64,000 bases of DNA, taken from NCBI GenBank assembly GCA_013399875.1, contig VXAZ01006320.1, positions 771,148 through 835,147 on the forward strand, written 5' to 3'. A program made the translations under genes and the position numbers. Position 1 is the stretch's first letter; each line of letters opens with the position of its first letter. Below are positions 1 to 10,320 of the stretch, in pieces. The notes under the pieces are model-generated. The model saw nothing but the letters and a program-made list of their open reading frames with translations, did no database searches and had not been told where the DNA came from. Origin of the DNA: Gymnorhina tibicen (Eukaryota; Chordata; Aves; Passeriformes; Artamidae).

Positions 1-3000
1 CAAAAGCAGCAGCGTAATAGCAGGAGAGGGGAAGGTGATACCAGTGAATATAAATTAGGAGATGGACTTGTAGGAAATTTGTAAGAGACCTGAATGAGCA
101 CATAAAATGGTATAAGTTTTGGAACAAGAAAACCAAATTGTCACTAAGTGTAAAAAAGGCAGAAAACATCAGTTAAAAAAAAGTCCTCTGGGGAAGGTCA
201 GATGATGTATGTGCACCATTGATCATAATGAGCTAATTTCAGCTCCAGCTGTGATCAAGTATTTTAGGCTGTGCCTAAATAGGGATTTTCTAAGATAAGC
301 AAGCCTGGACAATTTGTATGCAAGAGTTTTAAAAGAGACGGCCAGAAAAGATCTGGACCAGTACTGATAATTTTTGATTAGACTCAGAAGACTGGGAAAG
401 CATCCAAGGGTCAAAGGAATTCTGATGTTGTGCCAGTACACAGTGATCTCAGTGACTGGACTGATGCTGGTGACAGTACAGTAATGAAATTTTCAATATG
501 CATCTTGGATAGATTATGGATTAAAATTGGATAACAAAATTAACCATACCCAATACAAGTTTAAGGAAAAATAGACATCATCAAACTAATGTGCCATAAT
601 TTCTTATGAGATTACAAGTCTGGTTCACACAAGTAATTAGGTTGATAGGGCTGGAATGATATGTAATGATCATGACATACATTAGCTAGAGAAAAACCGT
701 CTAAGTAATAAACCTCACATGCAACACTAAATGGGGATTCATTTGTGAGCAGATGTACTTCTGTAATGCACAATTCTTGCCACTCTGTTCTTTATTTATT
801 TATCACAACCTGACAGAAAACTAAAAAAAGTCACTGATGGATTTTGCAGTTGAGGCGTATTTTTGGGAGAGCAGAAAAGAAATTAAGATGACAAGTCAGG
901 GACAGAACAGCATGAACTGCTTTGGAAATGCAAATAATATGTATTCCACTGTGAAAAAATGGAACCAACATACATCTGTGAACAAAGTTTACTGTTCCTA
1001 CTAATAGGAAGGGGTTTTCTCTCTTCAGGAGAGGAGACAGGAAAAAAAAACCCAACCAATCAAGCTTGGAGGCAATGAAGAAAGCAGCTGAATGAACTGA
1101 TAGCAAGATGCTGTGGTTGAATAGACAGGCTACTGCAATACTTGGCTATAGGAAACAGGAAATTTCAGGCAGGAATAGAGAGGCAATATTACAACCAAAG
1201 GCACTGAAGCAGACTGAAGCACTGACAGAGTACTGAAGTCCACCACTTTTAAAAGCTGTTTAAGAACACTGCAAGAATATCTCAAAAAGCCAAACTATTC
1301 AAAATGCCATTCCTCACACTAAAGGTAAGGTCAGGATGGAATTTGACCACAATTTCAGATCTACATGTGATAATGGAGAGAGATAAAGACAGCAATCTCT
1401 GAAAGTTAGACCACCCTCTCCTCAGCCAATGGACTTCAAGCAACAAGTAGTTAAGGAAAGATTTTGGGCGTATTTTGGGGACACACCTGTAATCACAATC
1501 ACCCCCCCAGCCACATAATGAAGTCCTCTGCCCCTTAATTTACCTAACGTCCCAGGGATGCCACAGAAGAGGGCAAAGACAGACATAATTCCCACCACAG
1601 ATGGTTAATTACAGCACTTGGATCACGAGAGGCAGAACAACCACTCCCTCCATGGAATTCATGCCCCCAAGGTCGGGGGGACTCTCAGGTCAGATATATA
1701 AAGGGATGTTATCTCCCTTCCTAGAGGTACAGTGGCATCATCTCCAACCACGTGTGAATGCAACTGTCTCATAGAATAGAGCGAGCAGGGGAAATCGTTC
1801 ACTCTTTTATTGCTAGAGAACCGCCTGGCTTAAAAAGTTGATGAGTTTGAGCCCAGAAACAAGTGACTCTTCCCCTAAATTCACACACACATAGACTCTG
1901 GCTGACATTTCCAATCTGATTAGCTTTCTCATTATCTCAACTTTCAAACCATCACAGGCTCTCAACTTAAGGAAACTGCCCTCTGAAGTTGCCTCAGTTC
2001 AAGCTCTCCAAATGCACCCATCACTGTGGGAAACAAATGACGACAGACAAGACCTAATCACAAATGGAAGGGAAGAGGGACTCCCACCAGGACAGCTGGT
2101 GTGACGAGCACAGTCTGCTTCAAACGTCTGGGAGCTTGCAACCTCCTGTCACCAGCGAGCAGTTGGGAATGGGAGCATCGACAAACTGAATCTGCAGCCC
2201 TGGTTGTTTGTGCACACAAGGGCATTGGCACTCTTCAAACCAAATTGCCTCATAAGATTTTTGGAGCTCTGAGGGGAACAATGAGGGAGAGCATTGACTT
2301 ATAACTGTTGTTTTGGTTTTTTTTCCTAACCCTTTCAGAAAAAAAACATGTTGAAGGTGGTTAGGGGAGGGAGTGTGCGAGAGGGGAGAAAGTTCTGGTG
2401 ATGTCAGCTCCCATCGCCATGGAAACTGAACATTTTTAGTGACAATGGAGTCTTCCTCCTTGAGCTGCTGGGTTGCGTGGGGAGCAGGGGCAAGCAGGGC
2501 AGGGGCACACGAGGGAATTCAGCTAACTAAAACTATAGCTTCTGGCTTTCCAAGGAAGTGAGGAAATAACTACAAATGATTGCCTCAATACATGGTTTAT
2601 GTAACCAAAACACAGTCTGGGGCCATAGCAGCAAATAGTCATTATGCTCTTTGATAAAACATGCTGGCAGGCAGCAAGCCAGATGGAGACTTCTCAGCTG
2701 TCCAGGAACGCCCCACAGAATGGCCCCTGCCTGCACCTCGCTTTTCCATGCTACAGTTTATTCTTTGCAACCTTTGCTGCCTTGCTGGTGTTTATTTGGA
2801 AAGGAAGAAGGGAAGAGAAAGGGCTGGGAAGTACAGTCCTTGTTCTTGAAACTGAGAGAAGCTGCACGTATTCTAGTCTGGGCATTGCTTCCTAACATCA
2901 CGGATGTTTCCTTAGGAGCTGAGTTTATGACCTCCCTTGCAGAAAATGAGAATCCAGGATGATGAAAAGGAGAAAACTGATTAGCCTCTGATCAGGACCT

Positions 3001-5223
3001 AACTCGCTGGCATGGAGAAAATGTGCAAGACCTAATGCTAGGTGTCCTCTCTAAAGCAGAATGCTAAGGCAGCATCTGGACCACAGTAAGCTGAAGCCAT
3101 GATCCAGGTGTGGGATCAATAAGAATAAAGGTTGGAGCTTACATTTGAGGTTAAGTAAAAGCTTACAGTATGTAAGGACAAGTTAAAGCCTTGGGTTTGA
3201 TTTAAACAGTGCAGACAATTTTAATGAATTTCAAAGAATAATGAATTAATAACCACAAGCTTTTATAACTCGAAATACATTATATAGTCATTAGTTCTAT
3301 ATAACTAAATGGAAAAATCTTTCTTTAGCAGAAGTCCTTTGAGATCAGATATTCTAATGAGATTACTATCATTTCATTCTGACACCTCATGAGGACAATT
3401 GAATAGAAATCAGGAAACAAATTTCTTTCAGTTTTGAACCTGAAATAAAAAATCCTCCCCACAGATTATTTTATATCTAAGGAGTTGATTTGCAGTCTCC
3501 TTGGCATTGAAAGAAGTTCAGATATGAGCTTTTTTCCCCTAGTACTGCTATCAGATGCACAAAAGACTCTGTCTCTCCTCAAATTCCTGCCAGCAATGGT
3601 GACAGAAGGAAATATGTAAATGGAGTTTGTTCCCTTCTCATCTAGGTAGTATGGATTTCACTTATTTTCTGCATGAATTATTTGAGCTTACCCTTCTTTC
3701 ATTTAGTATTGCCCCGCTGATTTCACCGTCTCTTCAGATAGCACCACTCACATCCTATGCTTACAGGGACCCCAGGCAGAGCAAGACCCCCAGTTCCCAA
3801 GCCTTTTTACCTCCTGTGCTGGTACTCCTGTGCCCACCTGGAGCAGAGTCTTTCTCCCAGCATATGGCAGCATAACACCCACTCAGAGGAGCACCATGGG
3901 CTCCAAGGTCCCATTTTCAAACCTATCCAGCTTTTCCTTCCTCAAAGGCTGCTCTGCTAGGGTCTTGCTTTCCCTGGATCCAGTCTCCACCAGTTTTGCC
4001 ACCAGGAGCTCAGGCTAGAACATACAATGATCTGGCTTTTCTCAGCACCATGTCTCAGGGGCTTTAACTTTAACTGGCACTCCTCATGTCGGGCCATTTT
4101 AAATCAGATGTTAATCGCAGCACGCTCAGCTACAAGAAAGGTCTTCCCATCTCACACATATTGTGTTAATTTAGAAAAGCCTACAGCTTTCATCTGCCTG
4201 TCCTCCTTTCATGCACAACCTGGCCGAGAATCAGCCTTCAAATTTTTACAGCTGCACTGAGTTTGAAAATCTCTGCTCCTCCCAGAAGCAAACAATTATC
4301 TGCTCCTCCAGAGGGAATGACTTTCAAGTCTTGCTGTAGAAGAGCTCTGTCAAAAGCAAATATAAAGACAGTGCTGCTCCACACCACGGGGGAAAACTCT
4401 GCAAAGTGAGCTCAAACTCACTGCCAGCTCAGTCAGTAGTACATGCACATCCAGGCAGCAGTGGAGCTGGTAATTCCTGGCTGAAGGAAAAGAAAATTGA
4501 GGGCTTCTCTCTGAAAAGATGTTCACTTTTTCTGGGAGAAGAGCAATATTACATATTTATTTCTGATTTTTTTTTTATTATACCACAAGGCATTCTAATT
4601 GAAAATTAGAATTCCGGGAAAAAAAGCACATCCCACTGGTATCAGAAATGGACATTTTGCTGTGATTTAACAGGCAGATTCTGGTAGACTTTCCACTTGA
4701 TACATGCAGAGGGGAAAATCAAAGCTTCACCATAGCAACTTTGTTGTAAAAAACCCTCAAATGTCAACTTGTCCCAATAGTACTGTGGGTAATGTTGGTG
4801 CAATGCAAAAACAAGAAGCCCTGAATAAAAAAACCCCTACATTCCTACCCTTGAAACACTGCTGCCAGGAACAGAAATGCTAGCTTTAGTTTGGTTCTGG
4901 TAAAGGTTACACCTCTTCTACCCAGACATTTTAAAAACACAAAAAACCCAGAAATGTTTCTGGCCAACCTCTTCAGCTGGTACAAGTTAGCACCCTCTAC
5001 TGAAGATGTGCTAGACAGAGGGCTGCACATCAGCTGAGGAGTTAAGCTACCTTGTGTCTGCTCTTTCTTCCATTGGCTGCTAACCCCAGCATGCCCGATT
5101 CCAGTTTGGCAGCTGTACCACAGTAGCACCAGAGTGGAAACTTTCCCCTCAGTTACATAATTTCTGTTCCATACAAGACTCTAGTAAACCCAGAATAAAC
5201 AAACCCAGAAATTATCAACCTAC
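1..5223 (-). other. CACNA1I: CACNA1I intron 3, 3'-ward part missing (partial intron)
   Basis: Sequence downstream of the 134-bp exon on the minus strand, starting with the donor GTAGGT. I looked for the next expected exon (rest of S3, S4 voltage sensor with regularly spaced arginines) on the minus strand and did not find it, so it should lie left of position 1. Contents are AT-rich in the first 1.4 kb, with a possible but unassignable old retroposon look. A CRE-like and RFX-like pair lies near 2.40-2.43 kb. The rest shows no repeat or gene I can support. Short open frames here look like chance. Confidence 0.8.
2399..2426. promoter_or_regulatory. Candidate CRE-like plus RFX X-box-like site pair
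   Basis: TGATGTCA (2399-2406) differs from the CRE palindrome TGACGTCA at one position. Seven bases later ATCGCCATGGAAAC (2413-2426) closely resembles the RFX dimer palindrome GTTGCCATGGCAAC. RFX and CREB-family proteins are known to act together at some promoters. Function here is inferred from motif match only; the location is inside an intron. Confidence 0.3.
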
Positions 5224-5357
5224 CCAGCCATGACAATGAAGAAATCCAGGCGGTTCCATGTATCTCCAAGGTAACACTTCTTGCCAAAGATCCCAAGGGC
5301 CACCATCTTTAAGACCATTTCCATGGCAAAGAAGATAAAGATGAAATCATCAAACAC
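5224..5357 (-). CDS. CACNA1I: CACNA1I exon 3: domain I S2 and start of S3 of T-type calcium channel Cav3.3
   Basis: This 134-bp exon encodes 44 codons plus two bases of a glycine codon. CACNA1I is the pore-forming alpha-1 subunit of a low-voltage-activated (T-type) plasma-membrane calcium channel, mainly neuronal in vertebrates. The minus-strand translation starts [20 protein letters not shown], the second transmembrane segment (S2) of domain I with its conserved acidic residue. It continues with [20 protein letters not shown], the short S2-S3 loop and start of S3, ending FIVMAG. The FIF and AMEMVLK wording fits CACNA1I better than the CACNA1G or CACNA1H versions I recall. The acceptor is CAG before GTG (phase 0) and the donor is GG|GTAGGT (phase 2). 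There is no stop or frameshift. The paralogue call rests on memory of the family. Confidence 0.93.
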
Positions 5358-6355
5358 CTGCCAAACAGAAACCCAAGAGCATATTTGACAAGCATTCTCA
5401 GCCTTGGACTTTAAAACATAGAATGCGAGAAGAAGAATAATTTCAGTACTCCTGAAAATGAGATAAAGGCAGGGCTGGGAAAGTTTCTTCCATGTAACCC
5501 TGGCATCACAGTTTCCTGCTGCTCAAGTTCAGTGAGGGCTTTTATAGTTTTTTCACCCACAGGTGAAGTAACTGATGCAGACTCCTTACATAGACTTGAA
5601 AAGTGGTGCTGGTTCAGCACCAGCAGATCCAAATCTGGCCAGGAAAACACTTTTTTTCAAGATCTCCCCAGGAGGGACTCCTCATCACATTGCTGCAGAT
5701 GGCTCAGCTGAGGACATAGTGCAGCTTCATGCATGGCTTGGACAGCACATACCCGTCACAGAGAGAAGCTTCAGATACCTGAGGGTCTTAGCCACAACAA
5801 CACCGTGGATGACACGCTTTGCTGTCACCTTCTCTTTGGGGAAGCATCAAGCACAGCTGGTGTGTTTACAGGCTGGATGTACTCATGGCCCTTCTAAGGA
5901 TTCCTTTTATTTCCTCTCCCTTTGGGCATCCTGAATGCCACAGTATCTGTTGAATCAGTAATAGTCTTGCAGATCACCAGACTACCAAATGCATTGGAGG
6001 CTGCTATTCTCTCCTGCCTGGATTGTATAACCTTAGTTATTTTTCCCTGGCTTAACCCTGACCTGTGTATCTTGTAGGTGTGTGTGTCAGGAAACCCCTA
6101 CTTATGTGCAGGAGCAAGGAAGATCAGCAAATGTTCAGTATTGCATAGTCACAATTAGAGTTCATTCATTCTCTCTGTTGTCCCATTCCCCTCCTCAAAG
6201 CAAGCTCTTGCCATTTTACAACAGGATAGCTCACTGCCAGGGACAATCTTGCCAGCCTCTCTGGGAAGGTATTGCCCACACGCTGAAGGAAAGCATGCGT
6301 GAAAATTTGTGACTTGGACTGAAGCACCATCACAACAAGAAGGAAATCTGCTTAC
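5358..6355 (-). other. CACNA1I: CACNA1I intron 2 (998 bp, GT-AG)
   Basis: A complete short intron between the two recognised exons. Its donor is CAG|GTAAGC at 6355 and its acceptor ends TTTGGCAG at 5358. It is phase 0 and looks like an ordinary U2-type intron. A 119-codon plus-strand open frame at 5575-5934 lies inside it and looks like chance. I see no repeat or RNA gene. Confidence 0.9.
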
Positions 6356-6467
6356 CTGCAAGATTTTACACCTGTCAGAAAGGCAGTCCATATCCTCACA
6401 CGGCTGGTACATTCCCAGGGTAACACAGTTTAGCAAAATCACCATCATGCTGACACACTCGAACCAG
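6356..6467 (-). CDS. CACNA1I: CACNA1I exon 2: domain I S1 and S1-S2 loop of T-type calcium channel Cav3.3
   Basis: This 112-bp exon holds one base of a split codon plus 37 codons. The minus-strand translation begins [20 protein letters not shown], which is the end of the cytoplasmic N terminus and the S1 segment of domain I. It continues [17 protein letters not shown], the extracellular S1-S2 loop with three closely spaced cysteines typical of Cav3 channels. The [17 protein letters not shown] pattern is that of CACNA1I. The frame runs straight into the next exon (CAG|GTG, phase 0). The 5' boundary is set by an AC, not AG, acceptor: the first base C completes the proline codon expected before tryptophan (phase 2). 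No disabling change is seen. Confidence 0.94.
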
Positions 6468-6487
6468 GTGGAAAAGAGTCAAGGAAA
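6468..6487 (-). promoter_or_regulatory. CACNA1I: U12-type AT-AC intron 3' end (branch site and AC acceptor)
   Basis: Reading the minus strand into exon 2, the intron ends TTTCCTTGAC TCTTTTCCAC, then the exon starts CTGGTTCGAG. TTCCTTGAC (6486-6478) matches the U12 branch-site consensus TTCCTTRAC. The presumed branch A (6479) is 12 bases from the exon, in the narrow range typical of minor introns. The intron ends in AC (6469-6468), with no AG between branch site and exon. Conserved AT-AC introns at this kind of position are well known in voltage-gated sodium and calcium channel genes. The matching donor is outside the window. Confidence 0.85.
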
Positions 6488-6961
6488 GCTTCTGCAACAG
6501 CATCATGACTGAGATAAGCTTGCTCTGGGCTTGAAGTAACAAAATAGGAAGATTAAGGGAAAGAAGTAGTGGTAGGCTGATTTATTACATTCCCACATTT
6601 TTCCCACTCAGTTCATCACTACTCCATTCCTTGATTAAGCCAAAACTCTTTTGAAAAAGGGAAAGTAGAGGTAGCACAAAAGGCCTAAAGTACTTACACA
6701 AGTCAAATCATTGCCATAGTCAAACACATGCTTGCTCCTCTCCTGTTGGTTTGCTGAGTCCCTTCCCTCACTGGTTTACCGACTCTCCCAAATGCATGGA
6801 AGAGACTTTCCAAGGTGGCCTGTACCTAAATGGGATCTAAACCAAAAGGGGCAGATTGATCTCTACGTGAGCCTGGTGATTATTGCCCTTCTGGGAAGGG
6901 GGTACAACACGATGCTAGAACTCTCCCTCTTCCCCTCTCAGAGAAACTTGGGGGTAAGGAA

Positions 6962-7440
6962 GTGCCAGTGGTCCATCTAATCTGTTACTATGCTTCCAAC
7001 AGTGACCCATGCTGTATAAAACTCCACAGTGTGCCCAAGTTACTCAGTAACTATGGGGAGAAATTGTGTTTCTGACCCCAGCTGGTGATCTGTTTATGCC
7101 CTAAAGCATGAGGATTGATAGTCCTTATAATTGTTTTCTCAGCTACACTGGTGCCCCTGCAGATGCTTTGCTTATTCATTTAAATCCTTTGTTGATAATC
7201 TTGCTAAAATATCTGCTTCTATATTAGTTGGCAGCCCTGAGCTACATTGGCTAATTATACTTTACATTAAAAACTGTTCCCTCCTATTTATTATTAATTT
7301 GCTGTCTTATAATGTCATCAAGTGCCACTTCATTTATGTATTAGAGAAGAGGATAAAAATGGTGTATTTGTGTGACCTCTGCACTCTACACACTCTAGCT
7401 GCCCCCTCTTCACCACCGCTCTCCTCCTGAAGAAGTTTTA
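6962..7440 (-). repeat. Ancient amniote CR1-type LINE 3' end, antisense copy
   Basis: The segment begins with a phrase like the old amniote CR1 tails of turtles and crocodilians (AGTGGTCCATCTAATCTG followed by a 'tccaacagtgaccc' run). It later has TTATGCCCTAAAGCATGAGG, a second hallmark, then a divergent stretch through 'ttgctgtcttataatgtca' near 7.3 kb. The order of these landmarks agrees with the reverse complement of a CR1 3' region, so the element is on the minus strand. Divergence is high. The match is from memory of the family; boundaries are approximate. Confidence 0.6.
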
Positions 7441-8310
7441 AAGCCTGATATACACTTATCTAAGAACTCATTTACAGTATTTTAGCTCTAAAAGTGGGTG
7501 CCTTTGTGCAATACCTTTCCAGTGTTCCCATTGCAAAGCAGTGGTGTAGAGTGAATAGACCTCGAACCTCTGGCAGAAACATTCTTGGGCATTTTACACA
7601 CTTCACAACTACGTATCTGCCCAGTTTCTACTGTCAGACAATTTTATCTTTTTTAAATAGAAGAGGCATGAAATTATCTACTTAAAATACAACCCACTGA
7701 GTGCATCCATTTTCAGTCCTTTCAGTACTGAATCTAAAAGAGTGGCCTATATCTCTGATCACTTCTGAAAGACATTCAACTTCTGTGGTTTGTTCTGAGA
7801 AACTCTTCCATACTCATTCCCTGACAGTGATTTATGACTAAACTGCACAATCTTATCTAGAAGATTATTAATTCTCTCTCTTCTCCCCCACCTGGTTTGT
7901 GGTGAGCTACCTTCAGCTGCAAAATCAGACAAGAGCAGGGCACTGGTTCTACTGTTCCAATTATGCTCTAAGGTGATTTCAAGAATGTGTTATCACTATC
8001 CCTCACAAAGCTAATCCCACGTGCTCTACAAAGAATGCACATGAAGCCCACCCTCAATGTAGGCTTCAAAACCAGAGCCCTTTTCTGAGAGGAATGCACA
8101 AAAAGGGCACAAATAAAGTATTTTCCCTCAGCAGTCTATGCAACACAACTTCAACTTTCCACCTTCGTCTCTTTTGCACATTTCTTTAATGATCTGATCC
8201 GAAGCCCAGGAAAGTAATTTGAGAGGTTTCCATTAACTCACACAGGGTTTTCAGATAAGACTGCAGTTCTTTTCTGGACTCTTCAGAATCTGTTTGGCAT
8301 CTTCATTCAG
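7441..8310. other. Intronic DNA with nothing assigned
   Basis: A moderately AT-rich stretch between two CR1 pieces. It may still contain the diverged 5' continuation of the older element to its left, but I could not match it. No exon, RNA gene or strong regulatory motif is supported. Confidence 0.6.
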
Positions 8311-8720
8311 AGTTACAGAACCACAGAATGGTTGATGTTGGAAGGGCCTGTGGAGGTCGTCTTGTCCACCTTCCCTGCTCAAAGTAGCATCAACTACAGC
8401 AGATCGCTCAGGGTTGCATCCACTTGGGGTTTGAATATCTTCAGGTATAGAGGCACCAGAACCTCTCTGGCCAACCTGCTCCAGCATTTGACTATTTACA
8501 CAGAGTAGAAGTGTTTTCTTATGTTTAAGTAGGACATATCCCACTTTACAGGCTGTGCCCATTACCTCTTGCCCTGTCACTGGGCATTACTGAACAGTCT
8601 GTGTCCTTTATTCCTCTCATCAGGTATTGATACACGTGGATAAGATCTCCCTAAACCCTCTCTCCTCCACGCTGAGCAGCCCCAGCTCTCTCAAGCTCTC
8701 CCTTTTGCAGCAGGTGCTTT
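8311..8720 (-). repeat. CR1 LINE 3' fragment (about 410 bp), minus strand
   Basis: It starts 'cagaaccacagaatggttgatg' then 'ttggaagggcctgtggaggtc', the reverse-complemented terminus of avian CR1. It continues through the usual landmarks: a 'ctggccaacctgctccagcat' phrase, 'cttgccctgtcact', and the 'gctgagcagccccagctctctcaagctctc' block. CR1 is the dominant avian LINE, and copies are usually 5'-truncated as here. It is moderately diverged. Confidence 0.9.
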
Positions 8721-10251
8721 CACAGTTACTGGAAAGGCAGCAGCAGTGAAGCCCCGATAGAAGGATCAGTGCTGAATGACATTCTTCAAGGGGCCAAAAC
8801 AGTTTCAGAGCCGGCTGAGCCAGCTTGCAAAAGTCCTTCTCCCTGGGCATAAGGAAGTCAGAACATATGTGGACAAAAACAAAGGGCCTCGAATGTTCCT
8901 GAATTAAATAAACGCATAATGAATGAAAAGCAGAAATTGTTTTAAAAGCCAATTGGCTTCTTTTTTTCTTTCCCCGAAAGCATGACAGGAGAATTGGAGG
9001 CAGAGAGTACTACTCCGACTACAGCCAAACTCAGGAAACTCAGGGCAAAGGGGGTGAAAGTCAGGAGTTTTTATTTAACACAGATCTGCACTTCTATGCG
9101 TGTGCTTTGGCAGCAGCAATGTCAGGGCAGCACACTTCCATGTTTCTCTCACCGGCCTTGCAGTGCCCCCCACAAGGCCATGCAGATCATGGCAGGGTGC
9201 TGTCAGCATCTGGTGGGACCCTGAAGCACAAGACCTGACAAAGCCATGGCAAGCGCTCCCAAAAAGGTTGAAACTTAGGCCAGATGTGCAATCTCATCTC
9301 ATCTTCTTGCTCAAAAAGCTGTGGCCAGTTGCAGATGATTTCTTCTCCCCCGCTTTTTAGGTATCAGCTTTCAAAATTTGCCACCATTGTCCAGGCTTCC
9401 CAAGAATGCTGCTGAACTGCTGGCCATTCCCAGGCTATTATAGTGATACTAGAAAAAGCCACTGCCCCACGCTTTTCCTTTCAGAGCAGTTGGAAACCCT
9501 GAAAAAGCACATCCAACCTGCAGCAGAAAGGAAGAAAGTGCAAGGAGAAAACCAGAGCATCTCCTGCCCCGAATCAGGAGGGGTTGCTGCCTGCTTGGGT
9601 TGGTGGAGGGGGTAATTAGGACTATCTGCTGCCTTCAATGTGTCACCGTTGTCAACCACAGCTACTGCCTCCTGTCACCACAGCAACAGCCTGCAGCCAG
9701 GTTTATCGTCTTTCTTTCGGTGATGCCTCCCCTCTCCCACATCCCTCACCCCCCTCCTTTTCCCTGTGCCTGAGCTTGTAATTAATTGCAGCTGCTGACA
9801 AAGCCAGTCTTCATAATCTGCATCATTCAGTCAGAAGTTTCATTATTAATTAACTTCTTTCAAAGTTTAAATCTCCTAATTACAAGCAAACCCATGCACA
9901 TGTTCTCCCCGCCCCACTCCAGCCCTTCTTCCTCACTGCTACTCTCCCTTCCCACAGCCTCATTCCCAATATCTTTCCCAGTGAGTTTTGGGGCCTGCAA
10001 ATAATTCGGGAAACTAAAAAGGGACCAACATAATTTCTCCCCATGGTCAGCTTCTCTCCTTGGCCACCACAAGGTGCTTCAGAGGAAGGTACCAGAAAAT
10101 TCACAGCAATCCACTATGTAATAACTTGCCCCTAAAGGGAGGGCTTTTTCTCCCTGTGACAGTTCACAGTTGATTCAAACTCTTTCAGATAAAAAGACCA
10201 TGGCCCTCATTTGAAAAAAGAAATACAGCAAAAGAGAATTGTCTCCTAAGT
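8721..10251. other. Intronic DNA, includes a candidate conserved regulatory block
   Basis: Mostly unremarkable sequence. The right half (about 9776-9890) has a cluster of homeodomain-type TAATTA motifs, listed separately. Open frames of 60-110 codons at 8.98-9.66 kb overlap on both strands with no recognisable product. Confidence 0.6.
9776..9890. promoter_or_regulatory. Candidate enhancer: TAAT-rich homeodomain cluster with E-box
   Basis: TAATTAATTG (9779-9788) is followed at once by CAGCTG, an E-box; then TTATTAATTAAC (9843-9854) and CTAATTAC (9876-9883). The block is flanked by pyrimidine-rich sequence. Dense TAATTA motifs are typical of developmental enhancers in introns of neuronal genes. 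Function is inferred only from motif density. Confidence 0.3.
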
Positions 10252-10320
10252 TAATCACAGAATATTCGCAGTTGAGAGGACCCACAAGGATCATTGAGTA
10301 ACCATGGGTTAGTCTCATTA
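10252..10320 (-). repeat. Short CR1-derived 3' tail, minus strand
   Basis: The run 'tcacagaatattcgcagtt' then 'gaggacccacaaggatcatt' resembles the CR1-type tail also seen in the tRNA-Ile SINE at 29.67 kb ('acccgcaaggatcatc'). It could be a truncated SINE or a CR1 end. The match fades after about 60 bases. Confidence 0.6.

Noticed and set aside
1..1400. Possible very old LINE sequence
   Set aside because: The texture resembles decayed CR1-type sequence, but I could not match landmarks in order on either strand.
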